DNA of 64,000 nucleotides from Heliocidaris tuberculata. Its lineage: Eukaryota; Echinodermata; Echinoidea; Camarodonta; Echinometridae. The stretch spans positions 35,562,467 to 35,626,466 of the forward strand of contig CM046833.1 of the NCBI GenBank assembly GCA_025618425.1, in the 5' to 3' direction. Of this stretch, positions 1 through 11,726 are shown piece by piece; within the stretch, counting starts at the first letter, position 1; every line of letters begins with the position of its first letter. A program made the position numbers and the translations under genes. The notes under the pieces are model-generated. The model ran no database searches. It saw nothing but the letters and a program-made list of their open reading frames with translations, and was not told the origin of the DNA.

Positions 1-287
1 CATTCTTTTGGTATCATTATCGAAGAGCATCATAGTAGAAATAACCCCTGAAAAGGACCTTTCTCTAGTGCCCTTTTATTCGAAATATGACTCTTGAAAT
101 AGCATAAAATTTTGCACAAAAATTTCATGCCACAGTATATGTAATGCCCATTTTTGTTGTGCAGTGATGTTCACTGTATGTGGATTTTCAGCAATATTTA
201 GTTGATTTATTATCATTTTGATAGTTTAAAACCTCAAAATACACAATTATTCTTCTCAACTCTATCTTTTAGGCCAATTATTTAAAA

Positions 288-600
288 AGATGTCGAGGTC
301 GAGTGGTTTAAACAACTTGATTGGGATTGCGAAGTTCATTGGGTTCCAACCCCGGCACGAATCCCTTCTCAGCTCGAAAATTTCCTTCCGTCTTGCCGGT
401 AGATACACCAGTATACATTTGCCACTCTCGACCGGCCAATATGTATAGTAAGCGGGTAATATGTGGGTACACGTTAGGAATTATCTGAAATGATCTGTGC
501 GTTGATAATGCTAATAGCGGTTATTTGCCTTCACGGGCTCGATTGGCGCAGGTAAAACGCAATGGAAATGAAGGCTTCTGTTCAGCTGGCATTAGACGGT
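288..600 (+). mobile_element. tRNA-derived SINE (Ser/Leu-like head)
   Basis: The segment 288-361 reads like a degenerate tRNA. An A-box-like GGTCGAGTGGTTTAAAC resembles class II (Leu/Ser) tRNAs, and a near-perfect B box GGTTCCAACCC at 342-352 lies about 45 nt downstream. The match to a tRNA ends after the B-box region and continues into unrelated body sequence, which is the usual SINE layout. It is not a functional tRNA: no acceptor stem can be formed. The 3' boundary is uncertain because no clear tail or target-site duplication was seen. Confidence 0.55.
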
Positions 601-1969
601 GTACATTTATACATTGCAATTGTTTTTGTGTACGTCATTTCTTTTTCACTGTACAGCTGTAAGGTGAACCTAGGGATTAACTTCCGAAAGGTGAAATAGT
701 CTGATCAGTGGGATTCCCCCACTCTGTGTAGCCAATTTCCTAAATTTCCTGTTTTGACGAGTTGCCCAACGTCGCCTCAGCTTACAAGTCACGTAACCAC
801 ATTATACCTATCCATATCAGGTTTATACATGAAAAGCATTTTACAATTTTGATTGATGATAACTCAAAAGTTACAACTGAGTTGTACGGTTTATTCAGCC
901 GAAGTTCTCGAAAACGACCAAGTTAAACTTTTCTTGACTTACATTAGCCTAACTGATTTATAGAAGGCAAAGTATCAACTCTTAAGTTCTGTACAAATTA
1001 TTGTTAATGTGGAAAAATACAAAAAGTATAGGAACAAATTCAGTTTTGTCATGAAATGAAAATGAGAAATTGATTTCCTAGAGTCAATTTTTGTACCGCC
1101 ATTTAGTTGCAAAATTATGGTGATTTGTACGAGATAAAAAGATTGACATTTGTTACTCAATAAATCGGTGGGCTAAGTCTCCGGGACAGGCGGGATATAA
1201 AAAAAACTTGGCCTAAAGTAAGGCGGCTTCCGAGAATACGGGCCAAAGACTGTAGATTATATTTGGAGTCAGTTTTATGTCACTTCTAAAAATATCGTTT
1301 CTAAAATAATTCTTTGAATTTTACTCTTTAACAAAATTGATGGCCATGATCTGTGTACACATCAATTTAGAACTCGATACACATTTTTTTCCTTTAATTT
1401 ATTTTCATCTTTATTCTAATGTTTCAACACGCCAAACTTGTTTCAGCCAAAATCTGTTCTTCAAAAGGTCATTGACAGAACAAGTCAGTGAAGTAAATTG
1501 TCATGAAACCAAATTAAGCAAAAAATAAAACAAACCTGTTGCATGGCATCTTTACGATCGGCAGACTGCTTTTTTCAGTTTGGCCCTTTGCACAAAAGGG
1601 GTCACAATTATGACTGGGTCGCGTGCCGCGAAATGGGGCCTTTACAAAAGAGGATCATCATCCTCACCGAACTTAAGTTAATCCCTCCGTAGCTCAGAAT
1701 AGAGCCCAAATGAGAGAAAAGAAGGGCCTCTTGACAATAAAATCGTTTAAGGGTTCTAAACAAAGTCGCTTAATAATGCGTGGAAACAATGCGTCTTTAT
1801 ACAATGAAAGCTATTGATCTGTTTTCAATAGGAGGCGATTTCTCACAGACACTCTAATGAATGTATAAATAAAGCTGTGACGTCACAGTGATTCATGAAG
1901 TTTAGTTCATGTTTTACACATTCTACAAATAGTCGACTTGACAGTTTTTTGAGCCTTGAAAAGTTATTT

Positions 1970-2335
1970 CCGTTGAAGCCTTTTTCTTGATTTGTGATCC
2001 CATGTGGTCTCTGAGCAATTTCAGCTTTGTTGCCAAAAAAAAAAAAAAAATCGAATTTGGGCAATTTGCATAATTTGCATAAATCTAAATGGCTCCTTCT
2101 AGACAATATTTAGTAGCGAAAGACAGCTTTATAGGTACAATTCTATGTGCGCTATGATGCGTGACTGCAAATGTGTTGTTCATCGTGTATATGTACACGT
2201 AGCCTGTGAGACATCGAAAGGAGGTTACGCAGTGATGTCGGATAATAATATTTGATACCTCTATTAAGTTGTTCTGTGGACTGTGGGGCGTAGAATCCAT
2301 TTCAGGTTTGTTTGTTTTTTTCAAATAAGATATCA
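1970..2335 (-). repeat. Interspersed repeat copy, inverted relative to 3.4-3.7 kb
   Basis: Read on the minus strand, this matches the plus strand at about 3430-3700. Shared landmarks are the segment ending in CATGTGGTCTC, the TTGGGCAATTTGCATAA motif, a GATGAACAACACA stretch and CGATGTCTCAC/GTGAGACATCGA. A poly-A run at 2035-2050 interrupts the copy. No protein is encoded, so it looks like a non-autonomous element. Confidence 0.6.
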
Positions 2336-3429
2336 CCTAAATTCCATGTCAATACAAACTTAATTACACTTCAAACAACTGAAAGTGTAATTCTTCAGTT
2401 AGAACATGGACCTACAATTCCCTGCATGGTTATATGAAAGTACGCCTACTCCTAATGATTATATGAGATAGTGTAAGTAAAACATGTAGAAGGATTGGGG
2501 AGTGTTCACATATGACGTTGAATTAAACAAGAATCAACCCTTTCATAGAAAATGGGCCTAAATCGCTTAATTACGGCTGGTTGGTTGGTTTGATTGTTTA
2601 TTTGACGTGACTGTTAATAAGTTTGGATGAAAGCAGAAAAATCATAGAAACATATTTATTTAGGGTAAGTTTGAGATAAATCGGACAAAGAAAAATGAAA
2701 GTTATGAATTTTTGGAAGTTGAGATCATTAGCGATATGGCGACCTTCGCATTGATAATGCGGTGATGTGTGATGTCATTATAAGAGAACTTTACCATTTG
2801 TTTTACATTACTCAAAGTGTATCCCTTTTCATAACTTATACTGAAAAGGGGACATTTCCATGGGAGGGCATGTACAAATAATATGTTACCATAATGAATC
2901 ATGGACAAAATATCTGTTCTGTCATTAAAATGGACAAGGGGGTATTTTAGAATATTTCGATACATAAAAAGGGTTCTTGATCTCTATAATAAGACATGCC
3001 ACATAATGATCGCATTGCCAAAATGAGATTCCCATTATCATTAGTGACTCAGCTTTTAAAAATCCTTAGCTTTCTATATTCTTTTTTTAAAGAGTTTTCT
3101 CAAATTTTCACTATTCTTCCCTGATTTTCTGCTTCTTTTCAATACAAATTTCCACAATTATATTCATCCCCTTTAACCTCTTGCTGTCTTGTGGCTGAAA
3201 CTGACAGGAAATTGAAAAAGAATACTAAAAAAGGGGAAAAGAAAAGATCGAAACAAGAGGATAGTCATTCTAAACCCCTTTATTTATATTAGTAGGCTTA
3301 CTTTCATTGTTAATGTTTTAAAAATATACTTTCAGTTGTTCAAGTATAATTAAGTTTACGTGATATGTAATAGCCAAAAAAGGGCATTAAAACTGGATCC
3401 TACACTCCACAAAGCCCCTAAATAGAGGT

Positions 3430-3880
3430 ATTATATATTATTATTGGACATTACTGTGTAACCTCTTTTCGATGTCTCACGGGCTACATGTGCACGATGA
3501 ACAACACACTTCAGTCACGTATCATAGCGCATGCATATAGAATAGTACGTAGATCAGTTGAAACATTCTGCGTAAGCTGTCTTTCGCTACTAATATTGTC
3601 TAGAATGAGCCATTTAGATTTATGCACATTATTATGCAAATTGCCCAAAGTCGATTTTTCGGCAACAAATCTGAAGTTGTTCGGAGACCACATGACTTAA
3701 ACTATTTCATTCATATCTAACCTTTTTAGCCCATTTGACAGTCCTATTAAACCTAGAAGAGTTCTTTGCGTTGAAGTTTTTTTTTCTTCTTGATTTGTGA
3801 TCCCATGTGGTCTCCGAACAATTTCAGATTTGTTGCCGAAAAATCGACTTTGGGCAATTTGCATAATAATGTGCATAATA
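3430..3880 (+). mobile_element. Fold-back element with 75-bp inverted arms
   Basis: Arms at about 3620-3694 and 3804-3878 are near-perfect reverse complements, starting in the TTATGCACATTATTATG region and meeting around CATGTGGTCTCCGAAC, with a loop of about 110 bp. The left part (3430-3700) is also present inverted at 2.0-2.3 kb. No transposase is encoded, so this is a MITE-like element. Its superfamily is unknown because target-site duplications are not clear. Confidence 0.6.
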
Positions 3881-3881
3881 A

Positions 3882-4416
3882 TAGAGTAAAATTAAGCAAG
3901 CATAAAAGTGAAAATTTTATTGAAATCGGATGTAAAATAAGAAAGTTACGGTATTTTGAATTTTTGCATTATTTCATGAAACAGTGATATGCATAAGATG
4001 GGCGGTATACAAATGAGTGAACCGATGATGTAACCGATGTCACACACTCACTTTTCTTTTATTATATGAAATTTTAAATATTTTAATTTTTATGGATGTG
4101 ATAATAAAGAATCTCTCCCTTGTATCAAAATAAGTTACAATAATGATAATTTTACATGTTTCATAAGGAGTCAAACCATGTTTTACATTATTGAAGCAAA
4201 AAATTGAAATACATGTATATGATATTTCATATAATAAAATACATAAGGAAAAGTGAGTGTGTGACATCATCGGTTCACCATTTGCATACCGCCCATGTTA
4301 TACATATCACTGTTTCAAGAAATAATGCAAAACTTAAAAATGCCGTAACTTTCTTATTTTACATCCGATTTCAATAAAATTTTCACTTTTATACTGGTTT
4401 AATTTTACTCTATTTA
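3882..4416. mobile_element. Fold-back MITE, about 530 bp
   Basis: The ends are inverted copies: AATAGAGTAAAATTAAGC on the left and its near complement ending TTTAATTTTACTCTATT on the right. The similarity runs inward for about 150-170 bp per arm, including a GGATGTAAAATAAGAAAG segment and a GTGAACCGATGATG/CATCATCGGTTCAC pair near the loop. It has no coding capacity. It abuts the preceding fold-back element with almost no unique DNA between. Confidence 0.7.
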
Positions 4417-4622
4417 TTCTACTTGATATTAGTATGGACTTGGCCTTTAAGCCCAGTCAGCTTGAAAGGAAATTGGCCTCTTTTTCCCTACTATTTCTTC
4501 CCTCTTTCAACGGGTTCTGCATGCTTCTTAAAATTTACTTTTGACGACTCACATATAGTCAGGGGCTTGCCTGACAGAGCAACAACTATTCCATCCACAC
4601 AGATGCTATCATAACCATATTA

Positions 4623-6780
4623 CAAGATAATAGACCTGTTTATTAATTTCATGCATACTTCTTCAACAAAAGTTGCTCTTGACAACTCAAAATCTTGCCG
4701 TGCAGAGGCTTGTCATCAGACATAGTAACAACTAATGTATGCAGCAACGTGGATTCCATCCATACAGATTGCGATCTTAAAACTCTAAGAGCTCTTAGAA
4801 GGAACATCAGTACAGTCCAACAGGCCATTTTCGTAAAGCATTCAAATTTATACATGTTGGCCTAGCGACAAACTATTACATTCACCGATGAAAAGCTATT
4901 CTTTTTCAATAGTCAGAATGCGAATAGATCTGTTCACAAAGTTATTCAAATTTATGGATGTTTCTTTCCTGGGGACCTAGTAACGAGGTATTCCATTAAC
5001 CTGTTATTAATGAATGAACTACAATACTTGGAATCCAGTTTGTATACATTACTTGTTATTATGTCTGACAAGCCTCTGACAAGCTTTCAGGTTGTCAAGA
5101 ACAACCTTTGTTTTAAAAGTATGCATAAATTTTAAATATATTTGTGAACAGGTCTATTGCAATGTATAGGCCATTTTTGTAATGCATTCAAATTTGATAC
5201 TCACCTCTTTGTCAAACTCCTAGTAACGAACTATTACATCCACCTGTTATAAGTCATTGTATTTCAATAGTCAGAATGCAGATTGCATACATTAAGTGTT
5301 GCTAGGTTGGGCAAGCCAAAATGTTTGTCCAATCTAACAATGCCTAATATATGCAATTCGCATTCTGACAACTGAAAAGAATAGGTTTTTAAGGTGAATG
5401 TAATAGTTTGTCACTATACATGCTATAGGCAAACATGTATAAATTTAAATACATTACGAAAATAGCCTATATAATAGGCGTTATTAGATTGGTATCGACA
5501 AACCTTTTGGCTTGTCCAACCAGGCAATACTTATCATGCTTAAATCTGCATTCTGACTATTGAAATACAATGACTTGTAACAGGTGGATTTAATAGTTCA
5601 TTGCTATAGGAGTTTGACAAAGAGGCAAGCATTAAATTTCAATGCATTACGAAAATGGCCTATTCCTACACTTATTCTAATTGTACTTTTGTAGGCTTAC
5701 TTTCGACAGTGGCTGCTGCACAACACAACAATACCATGAATACCGCCGTGTGTTGCAGCTGTCATTTCTGCCAATAGACTGGTTCTGTAATGTATACAAA
5801 TTTATGCACACTTCTTCTCTGAGCACCTAGTGACGAGCTATTCCATTAACCTGTTTTTGTTTTTGTTTTTGTTTTTGTTTTTATAAATGAGCCTCAATGC
5901 TTGGAATCCAGTTTGCATACTTTTACTTGTTGCTATGTCCGGCAAGCCTCCGGCAAGCTTTAGGTTGTCAAGAACAACCTTTGTTTGAAAAAGAAGTATG
6001 TATAAAATTTGCAACATTACCGAAGCGGTCTATTTCTTTGCTATCCAGACTCTGTGTTAAAAGAGGTGCTCTGGAATTTCAGCTGCAGTGCACAATGACA
6101 ATTGTTGTGCTCTGAATTATTTAATCATACACACAGATTTTGTGGCCTTAATTTTTTTTTTAAAGTTAAAATGTAATTGAACATTCAGAGCATTGTTTAA
6201 AAAAAACAGAAATCAAACAAATGTCATAAAATTTACTCCAAATTGAATTTGACATTCTCCGACTTTACAATGTGACAACCTCAGTGTGATACAAGTTATA
6301 AGTTCCGAGTTATAAATGATTAAAAAGGGCCAAATGTGGTTGTTTTTTTGACACCAGGTCACTAGCGTACCGGGGCGGGGGCAGGGGGAAGAGTGCCCCT
6401 TGACTACTTTTGACAGAAAAAAAATAAATTTTCCCCCTTTTTAGACCTTTTTTTTTCTTTTTTTCTTTCTTGCTTGCTTGTAAAAGAACTCTGGAGCCCC
6501 CCCCCCCCTCCACTGAGCTACTTTTGGAGCGCTGGGGAATTTTTTTTTGCGCCCCCCCCCCCCCCCATTGTATTTCAATAGTCAGAATGCAATTTGCATA
6601 CATTTAGTGTTGCTAGGTTGGGCAAGCCAAAATGTTTGTCCAACTTAACAACGCCTAATACTGCAATTTGCATTCTGACTATTGAAAAAGAGTAGCTTTT
6701 GACAGGTGAATGTAATTGTTTGTCACTCGGCAAACCTGTATAATTTGAATACATTACGAAAATGGCCTACTCGAATAGCC
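4623..6780. mobile_element. Cluster of related AATAGACC-type MITEs
   Basis: At least five diverged relatives are packed head-to-tail and head-to-head. Two complete copies have inverted ends of the type AATAGACYGGTTC-GTAATGTAT: 4923-5158 and 5773-6034. A subfamily at 5165-5473, 5474-5663 and 6569-6770 has ends of the type ATAGGCCATTTTYGTAATGCATT and shares a core containing GTTGGGCAAGCCAAAATG. A partial copy lies at 4629-4840. Each copy is fold-back and non-coding. The copy at 5773 carries a (GTTTTT)n expansion at about 5852-5881. Another full copy is in intron 2 at 23409-23643, inverted. Confidence 0.75.
6355..6568. mobile_element. Possible truncated MITE with poly-C/poly-G ends
   Basis: A segment starting CTAGCGTACCGGGGCGGGGG and ending in a 15-nt C run sits between two members of the 4.6-6.8 kb cluster. 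The left end resembles a terminal repeat, but the matching right end is missing and the next MITE begins directly after the C run. This suggests truncation by insertion or rearrangement. It has no coding capacity. Confidence 0.35.
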
Positions 6781-6883
6781 TTTTATGAAAGGTTCTCCGA
6801 AAAACACGCATAAATTTGAACACATATAGGCCGACAGTAAACAAGGCTTTCCTAATGAATCTCTGTTGATGAAACACCATGCA

Positions 6884-7557
6884 TAATATTAGGGGCATGC
6901 TTGCTATTCATAAGGACCGCTATTCATAGAAAACCGCTATTCATTTAACACGCGTTATGAATAGCGGTCCTTATGAATAGTTATGAATAGTGGTCCTTAT
7001 GGATGGAGGTCCTTATCAATAGCGAGGTAATTTGTCTATGGTATGCTCGCTATTTAGAAGGACCGCTATTTATACAAAACCGCTATTCATTTAAGCCCGC
7101 CTCACACTGTACAATCCGCTGCGATACGGATTTTGGAACTAATGGCATTTTGCATTAATTGTAACATTTGAAACATGTAAAATTATCTTATGTGAGGTTC
7201 GAAATATGTAAAGGAACAATGAAATCAAAATTCTGTTAAACTGCAAGCCTTTAATTCGGAGTAAAGGCCAAATCGACTTCAAATCGTAGCCAATCGCAAG
7301 ATTGCTATGACGTCACTGCGATTCGCTTTTATACAGAAAAGGGGGTTCGCAATAGCCATGAATTTAAATTTTAGTATTCACAGGACTACTCAGAACTTTG
7401 GACAGTATGATTTTCCATGTTTTAATGTTCATATCAAGTACTCTAACATTTTTTTTTTCCAAAATCGTATCGCAGCGGATCGTGCAGTGTGAGGCGGGCT
7501 TTGGTCACGCGTTATGGATAGCGGTCCTTATGACTAGCGAGGTTACCCCTAATATTA
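6884..7557. mobile_element. Outer MITE of a nested pair (AATATTAGGGG ends)
   Basis: The terminal inverted repeats start TAATATTAGGGG on the left and close with CCCCTAATATTA on the right. Inside, the motif GACCGCTATTCAT and its complement ATGAATAGCGGTCC recur several times in both orientations. Two internal units are nearly the same; the second is split by another element at 7094-7502. It encodes no protein. Confidence 0.7.
7094..7502. mobile_element. Inner MITE inserted into the 6.9-7.6 kb element
   Basis: The inverted ends are long and clear: AGCCCGCCTCACACTGTACA on the left and TGCAGTGTGAGGCGGGCT on the right, continuing inward through CCGCTGCGATACGGATTTTGG and its complement. Left flank CATTTA and right flank CACGCGTTATG match the uninterrupted unit of the outer element near 6952-6965. 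The pre-insertion site is therefore visible within the same element. Confidence 0.8.
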
Positions 7558-8107
7558 TGTTAGTTGTTGCCACGTCGGACGAGTACGTAAATTTTAATGG
7601 TCGTCAAGAGCAACTCAAATTTTTAATGAACACCCCATGCACAATTTAAACCGTGAGTTATGTTGCAATTAAGTGCGACATAATTCCCAACGAAACATCC
7701 ACAAATTTGAATATAATTTGTACTGTTATATCAGTAAGCATATGGATATAGACTTTGCATTTCTAAATAAAGAAAAGAAGATACAAAAACACTAACCACA
7801 CTAACGGAAATGAAATAGAGTACTATTTTTTTTAATAATAGTAGGTGTAGAAACATTTTTTCTTCCTGCGCTTCCGTCACGTTTATTAAGTTATATTGTA
7901 CGAAGTAAAGGTATCAGTGATATCAAATTTCTAATAAATCTCGTATTTGATTTTGAATCCGGATGGATTCCGCCTCCTGATCGGAATCACTTCACACTCT
8001 TCCGATGCTATCAAACTAAATTGATAAAACTCGTTATATCGTGTAAACTTGTCCACTCTACCTCAGGAGCGAGGCACAGAATAACTTGTGCTGATATAGA
8101 GAGGATC

Positions 8108-8112
<5 letters not shown>

Positions 8113-8172
<60 letters not shown>
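8113..8172. repeat. (CT)n microsatellite
   Basis: An uninterrupted CT dinucleotide run of about 60 bp. Similar but shorter (CT)n or (GA)n tracts occur at about 15468-15490, 23337-23363, 27023-27057, 38455-38500, 41039-41068 and 57083-57124. They create most of the long serine/leucine-rich open frames in the window, which are not genes. Confidence 0.95.
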
Positions 8173-8174
<2 letters not shown>

Positions 8175-9720
8175 TGAATATAGAATTATGGACATTCTCT
8201 ATACGTGAATATAGCCTATACAATATACACCTGACGATAGACTATAATGTTAAGAACAAGAGGGAGCAGAAGAAATTTTATCATAAAGATAACTGCCGCT
8301 TTTGTCATGATCAGGAAGACGGAGAGGGACCCCGAAACAAACAAACGAACAAACAAACAAACAAACACAGAATATGTGTTGGGGGGGTAGGTTAAAACAT
8401 CTCCGCAAGAGCATGAGGCGAAGGGTGTGTCCAGACATTTAGGGCGCCACTGGCATCATGGTGGGGGCGGAGGTGGTGGGGGTTGGTACGGATATGAAAT
8501 GCGATTTACCGAGGAAGGTGGTGTGTGGGAGGGGTGGTATCTAATTTTTCCACAGCACCCCCCCCCCTTTCACCCTTTTCTTTCCCTCCCCTTCTCTCTC
8601 TCTCTCCCCCCCCCCCTTTTCTTTCGCCATTCGATTGTGGGGTACGTGCCCCATACCACCCCCCCCCCTGTTTCTTAGTCAGTACGTATTTACATGTATA
8701 ACTCAAAACTGATAATGACCTAATCATTATAATTTAAGTACACGAGAATAAAAAATACCGCCTTTGAAGAAACCGCGGCTCGAAGTGAAGACTACGCTCT
8801 ATATGTTTCGTACTGCTACCCCGATAGGAATTGGATGTCGCAACGTCATCGTTTCCATGGAAACTGATGAAAATCTCGAAGGTGAAGATGTAGATCAGAT
8901 GCCATCGGACAAAAGAAGAGAGGGAAAATCTATATAGTATAATATATCAACATGTAGGCAGTAAGAAAAATCATGCAACAAGTCTTCCGATACAGTTTTT
9001 TTCTTCTTCTTCTCGGCGAAATTTTTGCTTACATAAGGCGTACGGAGAGAAGTGAAGCTGTACGTCTTTGCCTCGAACAAGATAGACTGATAACGTGTGA
9101 AAGCAAAAGAAGTTTGCAAGAAATTAATGATCTTTAGAATGATTCTATTCCGAACAATTCTCTGCTTATAATTAAAGAAATTCTCATCAATCACATAATT
9201 ATTGCTTTGTTAGTCTATATGTATACTAAATTATTGTGCAACGTGTATATACGGCTTTTCAAATCATGATATTTGATACTTCAATCTACTTTGTTATGAT
9301 ACAATTATGTATCACTTTCGTTTTTTCATCATAGCAAAAATTTCTCTTTCTCTTTCTCCCCTGTTCAATTTCTGTATTAAAAATTATATCTGAAATTATG
9401 ATGTAGTCGTGAAATAAGTAAAATCCAATTGTCCTAAAAACGTAAGAGACCTTTCCTTGAAATGTGAAACATTCAGGTGTGAAATATTGCGTCACATTCT
9501 TTCGTATTGTGGCTCTAAACTCTAAAATCATGAATATCATCGTAACTAGAGGGATAACGAAAACAAACATGAAAAAGAAAAGAAATCCAGCAATATTTTC
9601 AAGATTCGTGTTATGTAGCTTCCCATGTCCAGTTTTGAACGGATTTTTTATTATGAATTTTCAAAAGGTAAATGTAGTATATGCTGTGATTATGTTTGAT
9701 CACAAGTAAAATTTTTTTTT

Positions 9721-9724
<4 letters not shown>

Positions 9725-9752
<28 letters not shown>

Positions 9753-10068
9753 CCGCTTTTATATAGCGCCTAATACATCGGAGATGTCTCTAAGCGCTTT
9801 GCAGATATATTATTACCCCGGTCATCATATTCTGGCTTTCCCGCACACAATGTATGCACATTCTCCACTCCCTGGGGAGTATTCCAGCAATGCATGGGCC
9901 GTGGCGCTCACATTGCTAAGCAAACAACATTAACTTTCGCATCCTACCGGGTACCCATTTAACACCTGGGTGGAGAGTGGCAAATGTAGAGTGACGTCTT
10001 TCCAAAGGATGCTAGTGCTGCGGTGGATTCGAACCCCGGACCTCGTGGTTCAAAGTCCGTTAATTGCT
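9725..10068 (-). mobile_element. tRNA-related SINE, minus strand, (ATT)n tail
   Basis: On the minus strand the element starts with a tRNA-like 3' half containing the B box GGTTCGAATCC (complement at about 10027-10037). A body of about 250 bp follows, then a tail motif GCGCTATATAAAAGCGG and an (ATT)n run (plus-strand AAT repeat at 9725-9750). The A box is not recognisable, so the head is 5'-truncated or diverged. The last 50 bp resemble the 3' end of the LINE fragment at 29.7-30.2 kb, as expected for a SINE that borrows a LINE's 3' recognition sequence. Confidence 0.7.
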
Positions 10069-11101
10069 ATTCGCAATCTCCCTTTTCCTACGCTCAGATT
10101 CTATCATATGTTATCCGTTGTCTAGCAACCACAATTTCATATATTCTACTTCTGTACATCAGTCATTTCCTCGGACGATAATTTTTTTTTTCCAGTCCGG
10201 GTTGATAGCACAAACCATCGTCAGTCACATTACGCGGTCTGAAATACATGGGATGTAGACTAACACATATACACAGCCACCCTGTGCTTTAGATGTAAAT
10301 TTTATTTAGACTTGGCTCAGACCCAAATGCATTTTGATTTGGAGTACCTGTGAAACAGACTCTGTGTTTGCAGACATAACTTCAAATATTTCATGCATGT
10401 ATGATATTCTAATACAACCTCCCCCCCCCCCTCCAAAAAAGTATATATTTTCAAAAGTGATCGAACGCATAAACGTGCAGTAGAATTTTTCAAGATAGGC
10501 GAGGAATGAAATAAATGAGTGGCTAGACATTAATTTTATAATCTTGAAAAGTCAAGGAACAAGAAATTAACAAAATAAATATATAGAAATTAACTTATTT
10601 TACATTCAAAATAGAATTATGTAGTAATATAACAATACTACTAATATATAGCATTAAATATGAATTTCACGTTTTATTTATTAAATTTTTAGCGTGAATA
10701 AAATTAGTGCCTTTCATTTGCATCTGCCGTTTGTATAGAAAAATAAATCTTAGCCTCTACATGTATATTGCCTGTATGCATAGATATCATTCTGTAAAGA
10801 ACTTCGAAAGAGCTGCTGTGGATAATTCTAATGCAAATCTTAGGCGGTGAAATTAGCAATGAAATTAAATTCCACTTTTATATGATTTAAATTTGGAATT
10901 GTTATGCTTTCGGTGTTTATTATATTTCTTAATTATGTTATATTTATTTAGTTTTTATATTATGAACTTAACTCTTCGTGAAAAAAAAAAGTTGAAGACC
11001 CATGAAAGGCAGAACTCTTCATTGAGATCTCAGGTAGAAATTAAAGCCTATATGCATTCCGTGAAACTAATTAGTAGCAATCAATTATGCACTGCCCGCT
11101 G

Positions 11102-11172
11102 ATTGGTTAAAATACTCGTGTAATTGTGACGTAGCCGTACTCATTACGTGCCATCCAATGGGCGCGCCGGAA
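11102..11172 (+). promoter_or_regulatory. Proximal promoter motifs of the ets1/2 gene
   Basis: The segment holds an inverted CCAAT box (ATTGG, 11102-11106), a CRE-like TGACGTAG (11127-11134), a direct CCAAT box (11155-11159) and an ETS-type CCGGAA core (11167-11172). It lies 200-290 bp upstream of the TATA box. The spacing is typical for a metazoan proximal promoter, and the ETS core would allow autoregulation. These are motif matches only. Confidence 0.45.
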
Positions 11173-11361
11173 AGGGACCCCCTGAAGAGTGAAATTCTAA
11201 TGAATGAACTGCGTGCGAAGCGCTCAACTTCACCAGAGCTACTTGTTTACAGCTGCGACTCATGCATTCTACGTGTATACTGTATGCGGTTTTGTGTGAT
11301 TGAGAATTCTATAGAACTTCCCAAGATCAAATGAAGCGTGGCAGGGCTTTTACTTCTCCCG

Positions 11362-11369
11362 TATAAAAA
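11362..11369 (+). promoter_or_regulatory. TATA box
   Basis: TATAAAAA in a GC-richer context, about 225 bp downstream of the CCAAT box region. The predicted start of transcription is about 30 bp downstream, near 11393. The next strong splice donor in the same direction is at 11726/11727, and its exon joins the ATG-bearing exon 2. A strong donor-like CTCAG/GTGAGC lies just after the TATA box (11374/11375). It would only matter if an upstream start site is used. Confidence 0.6.
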
Positions 11370-11392
11370 GCTCAGGTGAGCCAAAATTCGCT

Positions 11393-11726
11393 AACAGTTG
11401 GTGGTGATTGATGCCCTCTCCTCCTATCTCCGGGGACCACATGAAATTGTCTGTGGATTCTTTTTGCGGCTCTTAATATCATGCAGCAAGTTTGTTCGTC
11501 TTGAGCCCGCCGTCTTCAACTAACTTGTTGCGCTGGGTTGATACACTCCAGCTAGCTGACTCTGTACGTGTGTCTTGCAAGGCAAGGAACACCGACCGTC
11601 TTCTTCAACACTCTACGGATTCGGAAACCGGGGATTTTTTCCCCCCAACTTGGATATATTTATTTCTACGTCTACTTCGTTGTATCACCGTCGACATTTT
11701 GGGCTATTACTTTGCTAGCCTGTAAC
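11393..11726 (+). other. Exon 1, 5' UTR of ets1/2
   Basis: Predicted non-coding first exon from the TATA-directed start to a consensus donor AAC/GTAAGT at 11726/11727. The 5' end is approximate. It contains two short upstream open reading frames: 11411-11476 (21 codons plus stop) and 11481-11504 (7 codons plus stop). The longer open frame that follows has no ATG and no recognisable homology. Confidence 0.6.
11411..11476 (+). other. Upstream ORF 1 in the 5' UTR
   Basis: An ATG-initiated frame of 21 codons ending in TAA, the first ATG after the predicted start of transcription. A ribosome scanning from the cap would meet it before the main start codon at 12594. The -3 base is T, a weak context (GATTG before the ATG), so leaky scanning is likely. 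A second 7-codon uORF starts at 11481. Confidence 0.45.

Larger units (their letters stand above)
1..11090. other. Upstream intergenic region, no gene recognised
   Basis: No open reading frame here shows a recognisable domain, and the short ORFs are scattered, low-complexity or inside repeats. The stretch is a mosaic of repeats listed separately: a SINE near 0.3 kb, fold-back elements at 1.9-4.4 kb, a MITE cluster at 4.6-6.8 kb, a nested MITE at 6.9-7.6 kb, a (CT)n microsatellite at 8.1 kb and a SINE at 9.7 kb. About 7.6-8.1 kb, 8.7-9.7 kb and 10.1-11.1 kb show nothing beyond AT-rich DNA and poly-C/poly-G runs. Distal enhancers could be here but cannot be recognised by reading. Confidence 0.7.

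Noticed and set aside
288..361. A functional tRNA gene at the SINE head
   Set aside because: No acceptor stem or intact cloverleaf; the sequence continues into a SINE body.
8021..8395. A 124-residue plus-strand frame upstream of the gene
   Set aside because: Centred on a (CT)n microsatellite, no domain, no coding bias outside the repeat.
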